Source: G963665925 sp963678925 (GTDB lineage: Bacteria; Bacillota; Clostridia; Peptostreptococcales; Acidaminobacteraceae). From it: 64,000 nt of DNA. Position 1 is the first letter of the stretch. Every line of letters begins with the position of its first letter. The position numbers and the translations under genes were made by a program. A model generated the notes under the pieces. It ran no database searches and was not told where the DNA came from. It saw only the letters and a program-made list of their open reading frames with translations. This document shows, piece by piece, positions 33,052 to 40,842 of the stretch. The DNA is taken from NCBI GenBank assembly GCA_963678925.1, contig OY787533.1, positions 3,844,001-3,908,000 of the forward strand, written 5' to 3'.

Positions 33052-34443
33052 ATGTATGGCTTGATCATGGAAATTAAAGCAAGCAGCGTCATTGTTATGA
33101 CAAAAGATGGCGGGTTTGATGAGTGGACGATGCGTACTGAGGGCATGTCAATTGGACAAGAGGTTGAAAAGCCTATATCCGGTGCTTCGCCTATATCTTT
33201 GAAAGCGTATTTGACAAATCACAAAAGAAGCTATATGCGTATTGCTGCCGGACTGCTTATGGCGGTTATGATTGGCGGTACTGGAAGCTGGGCGTATTAT
33301 ACCCCTTACGGATATGTGAATGTGGATATCAATCCCAGTATAGAAATGACATACAATAGATTTGAACGGGTAATCGATGTCAAGTCCATTAATGATGATG
33401 GCAGTCAGCTGGTTTCAGAGACGCTTGATATCAAAAATAGAAAGGTAAGTGACGCAATTGAAGCGATTGTCGAGCAATCAGAAGAAAGTGGTTACCTTGA
33501 AGATGATGACAAGTACGTACTGGTTACGGTAACGAAAGTTAAAGACGATTCAGAGGATATATCTGAAGAACTCGACCTTGTAGCCCAGTGGGCTGAATCT
33601 GAGGCCATAGTCGTGGAAAACCTGGAAAGCAGTTTGGAAAACTATGAGACATCGGTCAGTGAGAACGTATCTCCAGGTAAAAAGATGATTGTAAGTGAAG
33701 CCAAACGTATACTGGAAGAAAAAGCGGACACGCTTGACGACAGTGAGACCATCGGCGCTTTGGAGGAAATAAATGAAAAGACCAATCTCGGTCAGCTGAT
33801 GAAAATTATCAGGTCTGAGAACAAGGGTGGACTCAAGGACCCAGAAGCAAGCGATCAAGATGACAAGACCGATAAAGTACCGCCAGGTCAGGAGAAGAAA
33901 GAGAACAAGAACCAGGATAAGAATCAGCCTCAAAACGACAAGAAAGGCGATTTCGAATCCATAATGGAAACTGACGATATGGAAGATGGGCCTGATGCTG
34001 TTTCAGATACCGAAAAAGTACCGCCTGGGCAGGAAAAGAAAGATAATGCGACGGACTCAAAAGATAATAAGGGACAGTCAAATGCTAAAAAAACTGAGCA
34101 AGTCACAGAACCTGATGTGGTTGACGATGCCAGTGATGAAGCAGTTCTTGATGAGGCTGAATCCGGTGATGAAGAGTCCGTAAGTGGAAACGATGACAAA
34201 TCAAATGGCAATGCCAACGAAAAATCAGAGGGCAAATCGAATGGGAATTCGGACAAAAGCTCGAATGAAAACTCAAATGAAAACTCAAACGGAAACTCAA
34301 ACGGAAACTCAAATGGTAAATCAGATAAAAATACTAGCGGCAATTCTGAAGAAAAGTCAAATGGGAATTCAAATGAAAAATCAAATGAGGATTCTGGCAA
34401 TAAATCAAATGGGAATGGCAATGGGAACGGCAAGAAAAAATGA
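33052..34443 (+). CDS. rsgI: Membrane anti-sigma-I factor RsgI with Asn/Ser/Gly-rich tail
   Basis: The 463-aa protein has an N-terminal RsgI_N domain (residues 1-45, with GLIMEIKASSVIVMTKDGGF) that should bind SigI. One membrane helix follows at about 63-82, then the conserved YVNVDINPSIEM segment. The outer region carries two VPPGQEKK stretches and ends in a disordered tail of about 85 residues (34192-34440) made of NSNG, NSNE and KSNG-type units. In Clostridium thermocellum RsgI proteins the outer end often has a carbohydrate-binding module; none is seen here. ATG 33052 lies eight bases from AGGAGG. Confidence 0.9.
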   Translation: MYGLIMEIKASSVIVMTKDGGFDEWTMRTEGMSIGQEVEKPISGASPISLKAYLTNHKRSYMRIAAGLLMAVMIGGTGSWAYYTPYGYVNVDINPSIEMTYNRFERVIDVKSINDDGSQLVSETLDIKNRKVSDAIEAIVEQSEESGYLEDDDKYVLVTVTKVKDDSEDISEELDLVAQWAESEAIVVENLESSLENYETSVSENVSPGKKMIVSEAKRILEEKADTLDDSETIGALEEINEKTNLGQLMKIIRSENKGGLKDPEASDQDDKTDKVPPGQEKKENKNQDKNQPQNDKKGDFESIMETDDMEDGPDAVSDTEKVPPGQEKKDNATDSKDNKGQSNAKKTEQVTEPDVVDDASDEAVLDEAESGDEESVSGNDDKSNGNANEKSEGKSNGNSDKSSNENSNENSNGNSNGNSNGKSDKNTSGNSEEKSNGNSNEKSNEDSGNKSNGNGNGNGKKK

Positions 34444-34499
34444 TAGACGCAAGTATGAGCTAGGTTAGAGGGAACAGTTGAAAATGGAGGGAACTAGGG

Positions 34500-35822
34500 A
34501 TGAAAAGGGCATTAAGTACTTTGGCGATTGTGCTGATGATTACATCAGCGCCTGCTTCAAGTTTTGCACAGCGGTATGATTCACTGGAAAACTTGCTAGC
34601 GGCAAAATCAAGCACAAGTGAAAAGTCAAGCAAGTCAAGCAGCAAAGAGGATAAGGCATCTGACAAAGAAAGCAAGGCAGAGGAAAGAGACGCCAAGAAG
34701 GCTGAAAGTGCAGAAGAAAAGGCTGCTCAACAGGCAGAGAAAGCTGAGTCTAGAGAAGCTAAAAAAGCGGAACGTGAAGCGGCACAAGCTACAAAGTTCA
34801 TTGAGAAAAGCAAGGTGGAGTCTCGTGAAAGTGATGTTGAAACTAGGATTGAAGAACTAACTCTGATTTTAGAACGTTTAACCGGATTTATCGGTGAAGA
34901 GGCAGCAGAAGAGATTTCAGGCGAAGTCGATGATGCGACTGAAGACGAGACTGCAACTGAAGACGAAGACGCAGCAGAGGATGAAGATGCGACTGAAGAT
35001 GAGGACGCAACTGAAGACGAAGATGCGACTGAAGACGAAGACGCGACAGAAGATGAAGATGCGACTGATGACGAAGACGCGACAGAAGACGAAGATGCAA
35101 CTGAAGATGAGGATTCTGAACAAGTAAAGGCTGCCAAGGCGATGTTCAAACAGTATAAAGAAGAACTCAAGGCATCGCACGAAGAACTGAAAGAACTCAA
35201 AAAAGAGTCGGTAGAACTTAGAAAAGAAATCAGAACACTGATTAAGGAAGAATACACACCAGAAGAAATGGAAGAAATTCAGGCACTTGTTGATGAACTT
35301 TCAGAAGCAAATCCAGACATTAAATTCTTAGGCATTGACAACATCATTTCAAACAGCGCACATTTCAAATTTGATATGCCGCCTGTGATTAAGGAAGGCA
35401 ATACGCTGATTCCAGTAAGAGCGATTACAAATGGATTTGGTGCTGAAGTCGCTGTTGATGAAGAAGATGGTAAAATAACAATCACAAAAGATGACACGGT
35501 GATTGAACTATGGCCGGGAACGAATATGGCAACTGTAGACGGAGAAGAAGTGGTCCTTGAGGCTGATACGGAAGAGCTTGGCGGACAGACAATTGTGCCT
35601 TTGGACTTTATTGCACAAGCTCTAGGGATTGAGGTTGAATGGAATCCGGATGACGAAACCATAGAACTCAATGAAACAGAGGATGACACAGACGCTGCAG
35701 ATACAGAGGACACTTCAGATGATGCATCAGATGAATCAGAAGAAGAAACAACGGATGATGCAACTGATGAAAGCGGTGATGATACTGCCGATGATCAGAC
35801 TGATGATGAAACGGCTGAATAG
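34500..35822 (+). CDS. Secreted acidic-repeat protein with copper amine oxidase-like N-terminal (beta-hairpin) domain
   Basis: The 440-aa protein has a signal peptide (MKRALSTLAIVLMITSAPAS), a Lys/Glu/Ala-rich helical region (about 40-130), ten tandem copies of an acidic DATEDE-type hexapeptide (about 145-206) and a coiled coil (about 210-250). A Cu_amine_oxidN1-like domain follows (about 290-392: VIKEGNTLIPVRAITNGFGA, WNPDDETIELNE), and the tail is again acidic. That domain, common in clostridial surface proteins, does not imply amine oxidase activity. With no terminator after rsgI and 56 bp between the genes, it is probably in the SigI operon. A cell-wall role is inferred. Confidence 0.82.
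   Translation: MKRALSTLAIVLMITSAPASSFAQRYDSLENLLAAKSSTSEKSSKSSSKEDKASDKESKAEERDAKKAESAEEKAAQQAEKAESREAKKAEREAAQATKFIEKSKVESRESDVETRIEELTLILERLTGFIGEEAAEEISGEVDDATEDETATEDEDAAEDEDATEDEDATEDEDATEDEDATEDEDATDDEDATEDEDATEDEDSEQVKAAKAMFKQYKEELKASHEELKELKKESVELRKEIRTLIKEEYTPEEMEEIQALVDELSEANPDIKFLGIDNIISNSAHFKFDMPPVIKEGNTLIPVRAITNGFGAEVAVDEEDGKITITKDDTVIELWPGTNMATVDGEEVVLEADTEELGGQTIVPLDFIAQALGIEVEWNPDDETIELNETEDDTDAADTEDTSDDASDESEEETTDDATDESGDDTADDQTDDETAE
34932..35117 (+). repeat. Tandem 18-bp coding repeats (DATEDE units)
   Basis: About ten units of 18 bp encode the hexapeptide D-A-T-E-D-E with few changes (T for D, A for T, D for E). Synonymous differences between units (GAA/GAG, GAC/GAT, GCG/GCA) show the array is not newly expanded, but slippage or unequal exchange is possible. 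Confidence 0.9.
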
Positions 35823-35856
35823 TTGATTTATTGAAGCTCTAAAAACTTTTGAAACT

Positions 35857-35906
35857 ACCGCTTTAAGCAAGTGTGCTGCGTGCATTTGATTAAAGCGGTT
35901 TTTTAT
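35857..35906 (+). terminator. Rho-independent terminator of the SigI operon
   Basis: ACCGCTTTAA pairs with TTAAAGCGGT across a 23-base loop and is followed by TTTTTTATT. Confidence 0.85.
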
Positions 35907-35932
35907 TGTCCGGTAATTTGTACGCCATGGTA

Positions 35933-35988
35933 TTGTGCAATGAAAGCGACATGTGATATACTTAAATTGAAAATGATAACCATTATCA
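35933..35988 (+). promoter_or_regulatory. Promoter with Fur box
   Basis: TTGTGC, 18 bp and an extended -10 (TGATATACT, hexamer TATACT at 35957-35962) form the promoter. TGATAACCATTATCA (35974-35988) is a 7-1-7 palindrome with one mismatch, the Fur consensus, placed over the start region. Iron-dependent repression is the likely effect. Confidence 0.82.
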
Positions 35989-36005
35989 ATAAGAAGGTGA
36001 AACTT

Positions 36006-36614
36006 ATGTCAAAAATCATTGAAAAAGGATTGCAGGAATCCAACTGCCGCAACCAGGGATGCCAGACGCATATGCGATGGCTTGTTGAAACACTGGGGCC
36101 TGTCATATTGGGCGCAAAACCGGCTGAAATCATCAGCTATCCCAAATTTGACTGCTTGAGATGCGAAAAAATCGAGGCAATAGATTCCAGTTTTGAGAAA
36201 GCGATAAAAATTAAATATGTTAAGATTCCTCAGACAAGCGGTCAGATAAAAATCATATTCTACGACCCGATTCACCTTGAAAAGGTACTCAACGATTCGC
36301 GCAACCGAAACTTTCTGATTACGCAGGGCTACCCTGAAGCGGGTGATATGGAGGCTTACATTGAAATTCTGTCCGCTAAAATCAGAAGTGGCATATGTCC
36401 TGATGAAATTGGCGTATTTCTAGGCTATCCCCTTAAGGATGTCATTGGATATATGGGCCATCCTTCCCTTAAGCTGACGAAGGTTCAGTACTGGCGTGTG
36501 TATGGCGATGAGCGTGTTTCAGATGAAAAGTACAGGCAGATACAGCTCAAAAAGCATGAAATGCGGTGCATGATGAATGAGAACTCCTTCTCCTGTGTTC
36601 TAAATGCGATTTAG
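36006..36614 (+). CDS. DUF3793 family protein, Fur-regulated
   Basis: The 202-aa protein resembles the DUF3793 family, with LGPVILGAKPAEII, the FDCLRC cysteine pair and the diagnostic CPDEIGVFLGYPLKDVIGY. Cysteines also occur in NCRNQGC at the N-terminus and RCMM near the end. Function is unknown; the family is often found with iron uptake genes or Fur boxes in Clostridia, and the box here agrees. ATG 36006 has GAAGGTGA upstream. Frames opening at 35871 lie before the promoter and are rejected. Confidence 0.82.
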   Translation: MSKIIEKGLQESNCRNQGCQTHMRWLVETLGPVILGAKPAEIISYPKFDCLRCEKIEAIDSSFEKAIKIKYVKIPQTSGQIKIIFYDPIHLEKVLNDSRNRNFLITQGYPEAGDMEAYIEILSAKIRSGICPDEIGVFLGYPLKDVIGYMGHPSLKLTKVQYWRVYGDERVSDEKYRQIQLKKHEMRCMMNENSFSCVLNAI

Positions 36615-36631
36615 ATTGTTCATTCTCACCA

Positions 36632-36659
36632 TTGTATGTCTGTCAGGCTGCGATATAAT
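36632..36659 (+). promoter_or_regulatory. Sigma-A promoter for nucleoside hydrolase
   Basis: TTGTAT, 16 bp and TATAAT lie shortly before the GAGGTGAG ribosome site of the next gene. Confidence 0.55.
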
Positions 36660-36702
36660 AGTAGTGCAAAAGCAATGTAGACTATTTATGAGGTGAGAAA
36701 AG

Positions 36703-37644
36703 TTGAAGAAACTAATTTTAGATGTGGATACGGGCATAGATGATGCAATAGGAATTATGGTTGCATGTGCTTCTGATGAAATTGATCTGCTGGCGATTAC
36801 GACAGTATCGGGAAATATAGATTTAGAGTCGGCAACACGTAATACCCTGCGTGTATTAAAGCTGATTGGACGAGATAATGTGCCTGTGTATGCAGGTGAA
36901 AAAGCACCCTTAATGCGCAGCACCAGATATGCGACAGAAATTCACGGCAGTACGGGGCTGGCAGGTCAGCTTACAGATGTTGAAGTCGAAGCGGCGCTCA
37001 CACAGGTCCTAGAGAATGAGAAACACGCTGTGGATGCCATAATAGAACTCATTGAGAACAACAAGAATGAAATAACCCTGGTTATGACAGGACCTGAAAC
37101 CAACTTTGCAAAAGCCCTGGAGAAAAGACCTGAAATTGCCAACTGGCTTGCAGAAGTCATCATTATGGGTGGTGCAGCGCGGGTTCCGGGCAATGAGTCA
37201 CCTGTAGCGGAGTTTAACATTGCCATAGATCCAGAGGCGGCCCATGCGGTGCTCAATTCGAGTGCAAAGGTGACCATGGTCGGTCTGGATGTTACGACAC
37301 GTGCGTTGCTTACTCGAGCCCATACGGAAGACATCACGGTGAAGCCTGTGCGGGATTTCGTTTATGGTGCGACCTACGATTATATGGAGAGATACAATCA
37401 AAAGCATGGAATTTATGGCTGTTGCATGCATGATCCTTTAGCGGTATCCCTGGCGATTGACAGTTCGTTTGTAAGCACTGAACACGTTTATGTGGGCGTG
37501 GAAACAAAGAGCCAATACTGTGATGGCATGACGGTTTGCGATATCGATAATCGGTGGGGCAAGGAGGCCAATGTCCATGTTGCACTCGATATTGATGTAG
37601 AAGCTTTTCTGAAGTTTCTTATTGCAAGATTGAATTGTCTTTAA
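36703..37644 (+). CDS. Inosine-uridine preferring nucleoside hydrolase
   Basis: The 313-aa enzyme should split ribonucleosides into ribose and base for salvage. The calcium-binding motif DVDTGIDDAIG is at the N-terminus, FNIAIDPEAA is the family stretch in the middle, and MHDPLAV is the C-terminal His-Asp motif. The start is TTG with GAGGTGAG upstream. Substrate range (purine, pyrimidine or broad) cannot be decided by these motifs. It appears to be transcribed alone. Confidence 0.92.
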   Translation: MKKLILDVDTGIDDAIGIMVACASDEIDLLAITTVSGNIDLESATRNTLRVLKLIGRDNVPVYAGEKAPLMRSTRYATEIHGSTGLAGQLTDVEVEAALTQVLENEKHAVDAIIELIENNKNEITLVMTGPETNFAKALEKRPEIANWLAEVIIMGGAARVPGNESPVAEFNIAIDPEAAHAVLNSSAKVTMVGLDVTTRALLTRAHTEDITVKPVRDFVYGATYDYMERYNQKHGIYGCCMHDPLAVSLAIDSSFVSTEHVYVGVETKSQYCDGMTVCDIDNRWGKEANVHVALDIDVEAFLKFLIARLNCL

Positions 37645-37840
37645 AAATTTCTTAGGAATTTCAAGGGCTGTACTGGTCATCTGATCGGGTTTGTAAGGGT
37701 GTGGTTTTCTCAATCGTCAGTTATTTAAACAAAAATGACTTGACAAAATCTGCTTATGGGAATAAATTCATTGATAACAGCAGTGACTAAAGGTGGAAAA
37801 ACAATTAATCACTAATTCAGTGATTTTTTATAAAAACCTA
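37645..37840 (+). other. Intergenic region between nucleoside hydrolase and cysteine T-box
   Basis: No gene is visible. TTGACA, 17 bp and TAAATT (37740-37768) form a possible promoter. AATCACT and AGTGATT pair over AATTC, followed by TTTTAT (37807-37830), forming a small terminator just before the T-box promoter. Confidence 0.5.
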
Positions 37841-37869
37841 TTGACAATGCTGTGACAAGCAGATATAAT
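37841..37869 (+). promoter_or_regulatory. Promoter of the cysteine T-box leader
   Basis: TTGACA, 17 bp and TATAAT, full consensus. Transcription should start near 37876, shortly before the leader. Confidence 0.88.
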
Positions 37870-37907
37870 CTGAACTAAGTTAAATCCAATTAAAACACTA
37901 GGAAATG

Positions 37908-38170
37908 CAATGACGAAGGAAAGTAGTTAGTGATTCTTTTGAATCTGTGGCTGTTAAGAGAGCGAGTGGTGGTGGAAATCTCGCGAGTCCGGCTAATGAA
38001 GTGCCCTTCTGAGCTTCGCACCGAATTGTAGTAGGCTGCGACGGGTTCTCCCGTTATAGAGATACGGCATGAATGTGCCTGAGAGGTGGATACAATTAGA
38101 GTGGAACCGCGGAGTATACAGCTTCGTCTCTAGCAAATGCAAAAGCATGCTATAGACGGAGCTTTTTTAT
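37908..38170 (+). promoter_or_regulatory. T-box riboswitch, probably cysteine-specific
   Basis: Stem I contains the conserved distal part AGAGAGCGAGTGGTGG followed by GAAATCTCG. The T-box proper AGAGTGGAACCGCGG lies at 38098-38112. A terminator stem (38120-38163: AGCTTCGTCTCTAGC with GCTATAGACGGAGCT) is followed by TTTTTT. TGC at 38002-38004, just before CCTTCTGAGC, is the likely specifier, which means Cys and agrees with the downstream cysK-cysE. Uncharged tRNA-Cys should permit readthrough. About 165 bases follow before the cysK start. Confidence 0.93.
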
Positions 38171-38329
38171 TTTCGGGAAAGACACTGCAGTGGTGTGGAT
38201 ATGAAGTTCAATGCACTGACTGTTCTATAGTCTTGATACAATCTTTTGTGTTCAAATCTCAATGGATATCAGGAAAGTTATTCTGAGGGAGAGGCCCTCG
38301 AGCTATCGATGTGATTGAGGAGGATACAC

Positions 38330-39247
38330 ATGGTTTACAATAACGCAATTGAAATGATAGGAAATACACCGGTAATTAAACTAAGTGCACTGGTAGATGA
38401 AAAAATGGCAGATGTATACGTGAAACTTGAAGGTGCAAACCCAGCAGGCTCGGTAAAAGACAGAGCGGCACTTGGAATGATAGAAACTGCTGAAGAGCAG
38501 GGTGTACTTAAAAAGGGCATGACAATCGTTGAGCCGACGAGTGGAAATACAGGCATCGGAATAGCCATGATAGGTAGTCTTAAAGGCTACAAGGTCAAAA
38601 TAGTAATGCCTGAGACCATGAGCGTCGAGCGTAGAAAAATGATTAAGGCATATGGCGCTGAACTGATCCTGACACCAGGTGGTCTGGGAATGCGCGGTGC
38701 AATTGACAAAGCTGAAGAAATGCTTGCAGAGGGAAATGTATTTATCCCTTCACAGTTTGACAATAAGGCTAACTCATTAAAGCATTATGAAACAACAGGC
38801 GTTGAAATCTACAAGGATATTCCAGACCTTGATGTGTTCATTGCAGGCGTGGGTACCGGCGGTACTATAAGCGGGATTGGCAAAAAGCTGAAAGAACTGA
38901 ATGAAGCTGTACAAATTATCGCTGTTGAGCCTGCACAGAGTGCGGTCCTATCTGGCGGGGCACCTGGTCCGCATAAAATCCAGGGAATCGGTGCTGGCTT
39001 TGAGCCAGGAAACTACATGAGTGAATATGTAGACGAAGTGAGAACCATAGATCAGGACGAGGTCTTTGAGTTCGGTATGGAGATTGCCAAGAAAGAAGGT
39101 TTGCTTCTGGGCATATCGGCAGTAGCGAACATTCTGTCTGCCATCAAGGTTGCCAAAGAGCTGGGTGCAGGAAAGAAAGTTGTGACAATCGCACCAGACG
39201 GCGGAGAAAAGTACCTTTCAACAGGCTTGTTCGGAAACGGAAACTAG
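38330..39247 (+). CDS. cysK: Cysteine synthase (O-acetylserine sulfhydrylase)
   Basis: The PLP enzyme makes cysteine from O-acetylserine and sulfide. The 305-aa protein has the PLP lysine motif NPAGSVKDRAA, the substrate loop PTSGNTGIG, the phosphate-binding GVGTGGTISG, and GISAVAN. ATG 38330 has GAGGAGG nearby; a GTG at 38315 is before the ribosome site. It is followed by cysE after 40 bp, and both are under the T-box. Confidence 0.96.
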   Translation: MVYNNAIEMIGNTPVIKLSALVDEKMADVYVKLEGANPAGSVKDRAALGMIETAEEQGVLKKGMTIVEPTSGNTGIGIAMIGSLKGYKVKIVMPETMSVERRKMIKAYGAELILTPGGLGMRGAIDKAEEMLAEGNVFIPSQFDNKANSLKHYETTGVEIYKDIPDLDVFIAGVGTGGTISGIGKKLKELNEAVQIIAVEPAQSAVLSGGAPGPHKIQGIGAGFEPGNYMSEYVDEVRTIDQDEVFEFGMEIAKKEGLLLGISAVANILSAIKVAKELGAGKKVVTIAPDGGEKYLSTGLFGNGN

Positions 39248-39287
39248 TCCACGGTTAAACTGACTACCAAGTATATTGGAGGATATT

Positions 39288-39869
39288 ATGTTCAAGTCAA
39301 TTAAGTCTTACCTTACAAATATAAAAGAAAATGATCCGGCGGCACGTACGCTGCTGGAAGTGTTGATTCTATATCCGAGTGTGCATGCAGTAGGTCTTTA
39401 CAGAGTAGCCAATGCGCTTTGGAGAAGAAAATTCTATTTTACTGCACGCTTGATTTCGCAAATCGGTCGTTTCTTCACAGGTATTGAGATTCACCCAGGG
39501 GCGACCATTGGAAAGAATCTGTTTATTGATCACGGCATGGGCGTCGTGGTGGGTGAAACAACGGAAATTGGTGACAATGTCACCCTGTATCAGGGCGTAA
39601 CCCTGGGCGGTACAGGTAAAGATACAGGCAAGCGTCACCCTACGATTGGCTCAAATGTGGTCATTGGTTCCGGTGCAAAGGTTCTGGGTCCGATTTACGT
39701 GGCTTCAGGCAGCAAAATCGGCGCCAACAGTGTCGTACTCAAAGATACTAAGACAGATTCAACCGCAGTAGGGATTCCTGCGCGTCTTATTGGTGGAAAA
39801 GATTCCGCAGTGGTTGATATTGAGTCATTCAAAGAGGGGAAAACTATTTACAACGATATGGTCATTTAG
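39288..39869 (+). CDS. cysE: Serine O-acetyltransferase
   Basis: The enzyme makes O-acetylserine from serine and acetyl-CoA for CysK. The 193-aa protein has a short helical N-terminus and a left-handed beta-helix of hexapeptide repeats with GIEIHPGATIGKNLFIDHG and VTLYQGVTLGG. It is the short form; the C-terminal tail ends in YNDMVI, so it may dock in CysK, where a terminal Ile is the known contact. ATG 39288 has GGAGG five bases upstream. Confidence 0.95.
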   Translation: MFKSIKSYLTNIKENDPAARTLLEVLILYPSVHAVGLYRVANALWRRKFYFTARLISQIGRFFTGIEIHPGATIGKNLFIDHGMGVVVGETTEIGDNVTLYQGVTLGGTGKDTGKRHPTIGSNVVIGSGAKVLGPIYVASGSKIGANSVVLKDTKTDSTAVGIPARLIGGKDSAVVDIESFKEGKTIYNDMVI

Positions 39870-39947
39870 AGTATTTGGCAGCAGCATCATCCTATTTGCA
39901 AATACATGGGCGACTGCGCTTATGAATTGCAGAAAGCGAGGTCTGGC

Positions 39948-40583
39948 ATGTGCGGTAGATTTTTTCTAGATGCGGATTTTGAAGACGTACTCAGGCATTA
40001 TTTCGGGGAAACCGGAGCAGCAATAGATTTAAGCTGTAAGAGTGGAGATTTCTATCCTTCTGACTCTGTACCTGTTATACATCGAGGCATGGAGACTGAA
40101 AGAAGCATTCATTTGATGAAATGGGGATTTCAACCGGAATATATGAGTAAGCGCATTATTAATGCGCGTTCTGAGACAATCTCTCAAAAGCCCATGTTCC
40201 GGGAAGCCTTTATCAGACGAAGATGTTTTATTCCTGCTTCTGGCTATTACGAATGGCACGATAAGGTCAAGCATGCCATTCGTGTTCCTGATAGAGAAAT
40301 CATCTCCTTTGCAGGAATATACGACAGATTTACAGACAAGGACAATAACCTGATCTGGGCTGTCAGCATCCTGACAAAGGCCTCAAACGAGAGCGTCCGA
40401 CAAATTCACGACCGCATGCCCGTCGTCCTTAATGAAAAAGATGAAAAACGCTGGATTGCAAACTGCCAGGGTGATTACAAACCCCTCCTGGAAATTGTAG
40501 AATCCAGCAGCCCGAAGTTTATATTTGAAGCCATAGAGAAAGACATAAAGCAAGATGAACAATTGACTTTGATATACGAATAA
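39948..40583 (+). CDS. yedK: SOS response-associated peptidase / HMCES-type abasic-site protein (YedK)
   Basis: The 211-aa protein caps abasic sites in single-stranded DNA by a thiazolidine link. The catalytic Cys follows the initiator Met (MCGRFF). Other family residues are NARSET, RCFIPASGYYEW and the His in HDRMPVVL. ATG 39948 exposes the cysteine as residue 2, which decides the start; an in-frame ATG at 39906 would bury it. No LexA-like box is visible before it. It converges with alaX across a strong bidirectional hairpin. Confidence 0.93.
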   Translation: MCGRFFLDADFEDVLRHYFGETGAAIDLSCKSGDFYPSDSVPVIHRGMETERSIHLMKWGFQPEYMSKRIINARSETISQKPMFREAFIRRRCFIPASGYYEWHDKVKHAIRVPDREIISFAGIYDRFTDKDNNLIWAVSILTKASNESVRQIHDRMPVVLNEKDEKRWIANCQGDYKPLLEIVESSSPKFIFEAIEKDIKQDEQLTLIYE

Positions 40584-40597
40584 AACAAAGAAATGCA

Positions 40598-40658
40598 CGC
40601 GGAAAAAGGAAGGGCCTATTCGAATAAGTATTCGAAATAGGCCCTTCCTTTTTTCGCG
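40598..40658. terminator. Long bidirectional terminator
   Basis: A near-perfect stem of about 27 bp (CGCGGAAAAAGGAAGGGCC on the left) has A-rich and T-rich flanks on either side, so it can stop transcription in both directions. Confidence 0.85.
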
Positions 40659-40680
40659 TATATGGCGCGTTAAGCGACAT

Positions 40681-40700
40681 GAGCAACCGAAAGGTTGCTC
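40681..40700. repeat. Perfect hairpin bordering the second palindromic element
   Basis: GAGCAACC GAAA GGTTGCTC is an 8-bp stem with a GNRA-type loop. It lies one base from copy B of the 124 bp element, as the hairpins do beside copy A. Confidence 0.75.
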
Positions 40701-40701
40701 C

Positions 40702-40824
40702 CAGACTGTATAAAAACTCCGAAATACTGCGTTGCTGGATAAAATTCGCTCTAATCACGTACCTTAGTACGCTCATAGAGCGGATTTTATCCGCGCCTTG
40801 TCTTTCGAAGTTTTCTACAGTCTG
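40702..40824 (-). repeat. 124 bp palindromic element, copy B (inverted)
   Basis: The complement aligns with 15252-15375 end to end with about ten substitutions and one single-base length change. Both ends (CAGACTGTA and TACAGTCTG) are conserved. It lies downstream of alaX, near its 3' end, in the convergent gap. Confidence 0.88.
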
Positions 40825-40842
40825 GATTATATTCTCTCAGGT

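Noticed and set aside
34932..35117. Regular 18-bp repeats as a CRISPR array
   Set aside because: The units are contiguous, in frame and encode an acidic hexapeptide; there are no spacers and no cas genes.
34727..35257. Long antisense frame rich in Ser/Val/Ala opposite the acidic repeats
   Set aside because: It is the complement of GAA/GAC/GCG-rich codons and has no ribosome site; the plus-strand gene is secreted and has known domains.
35871..36005. N-terminal extension of the DUF3793 gene
   Set aside because: It starts inside the terminator and before the promoter and Fur box, so it would not be transcribed as part of the gene.
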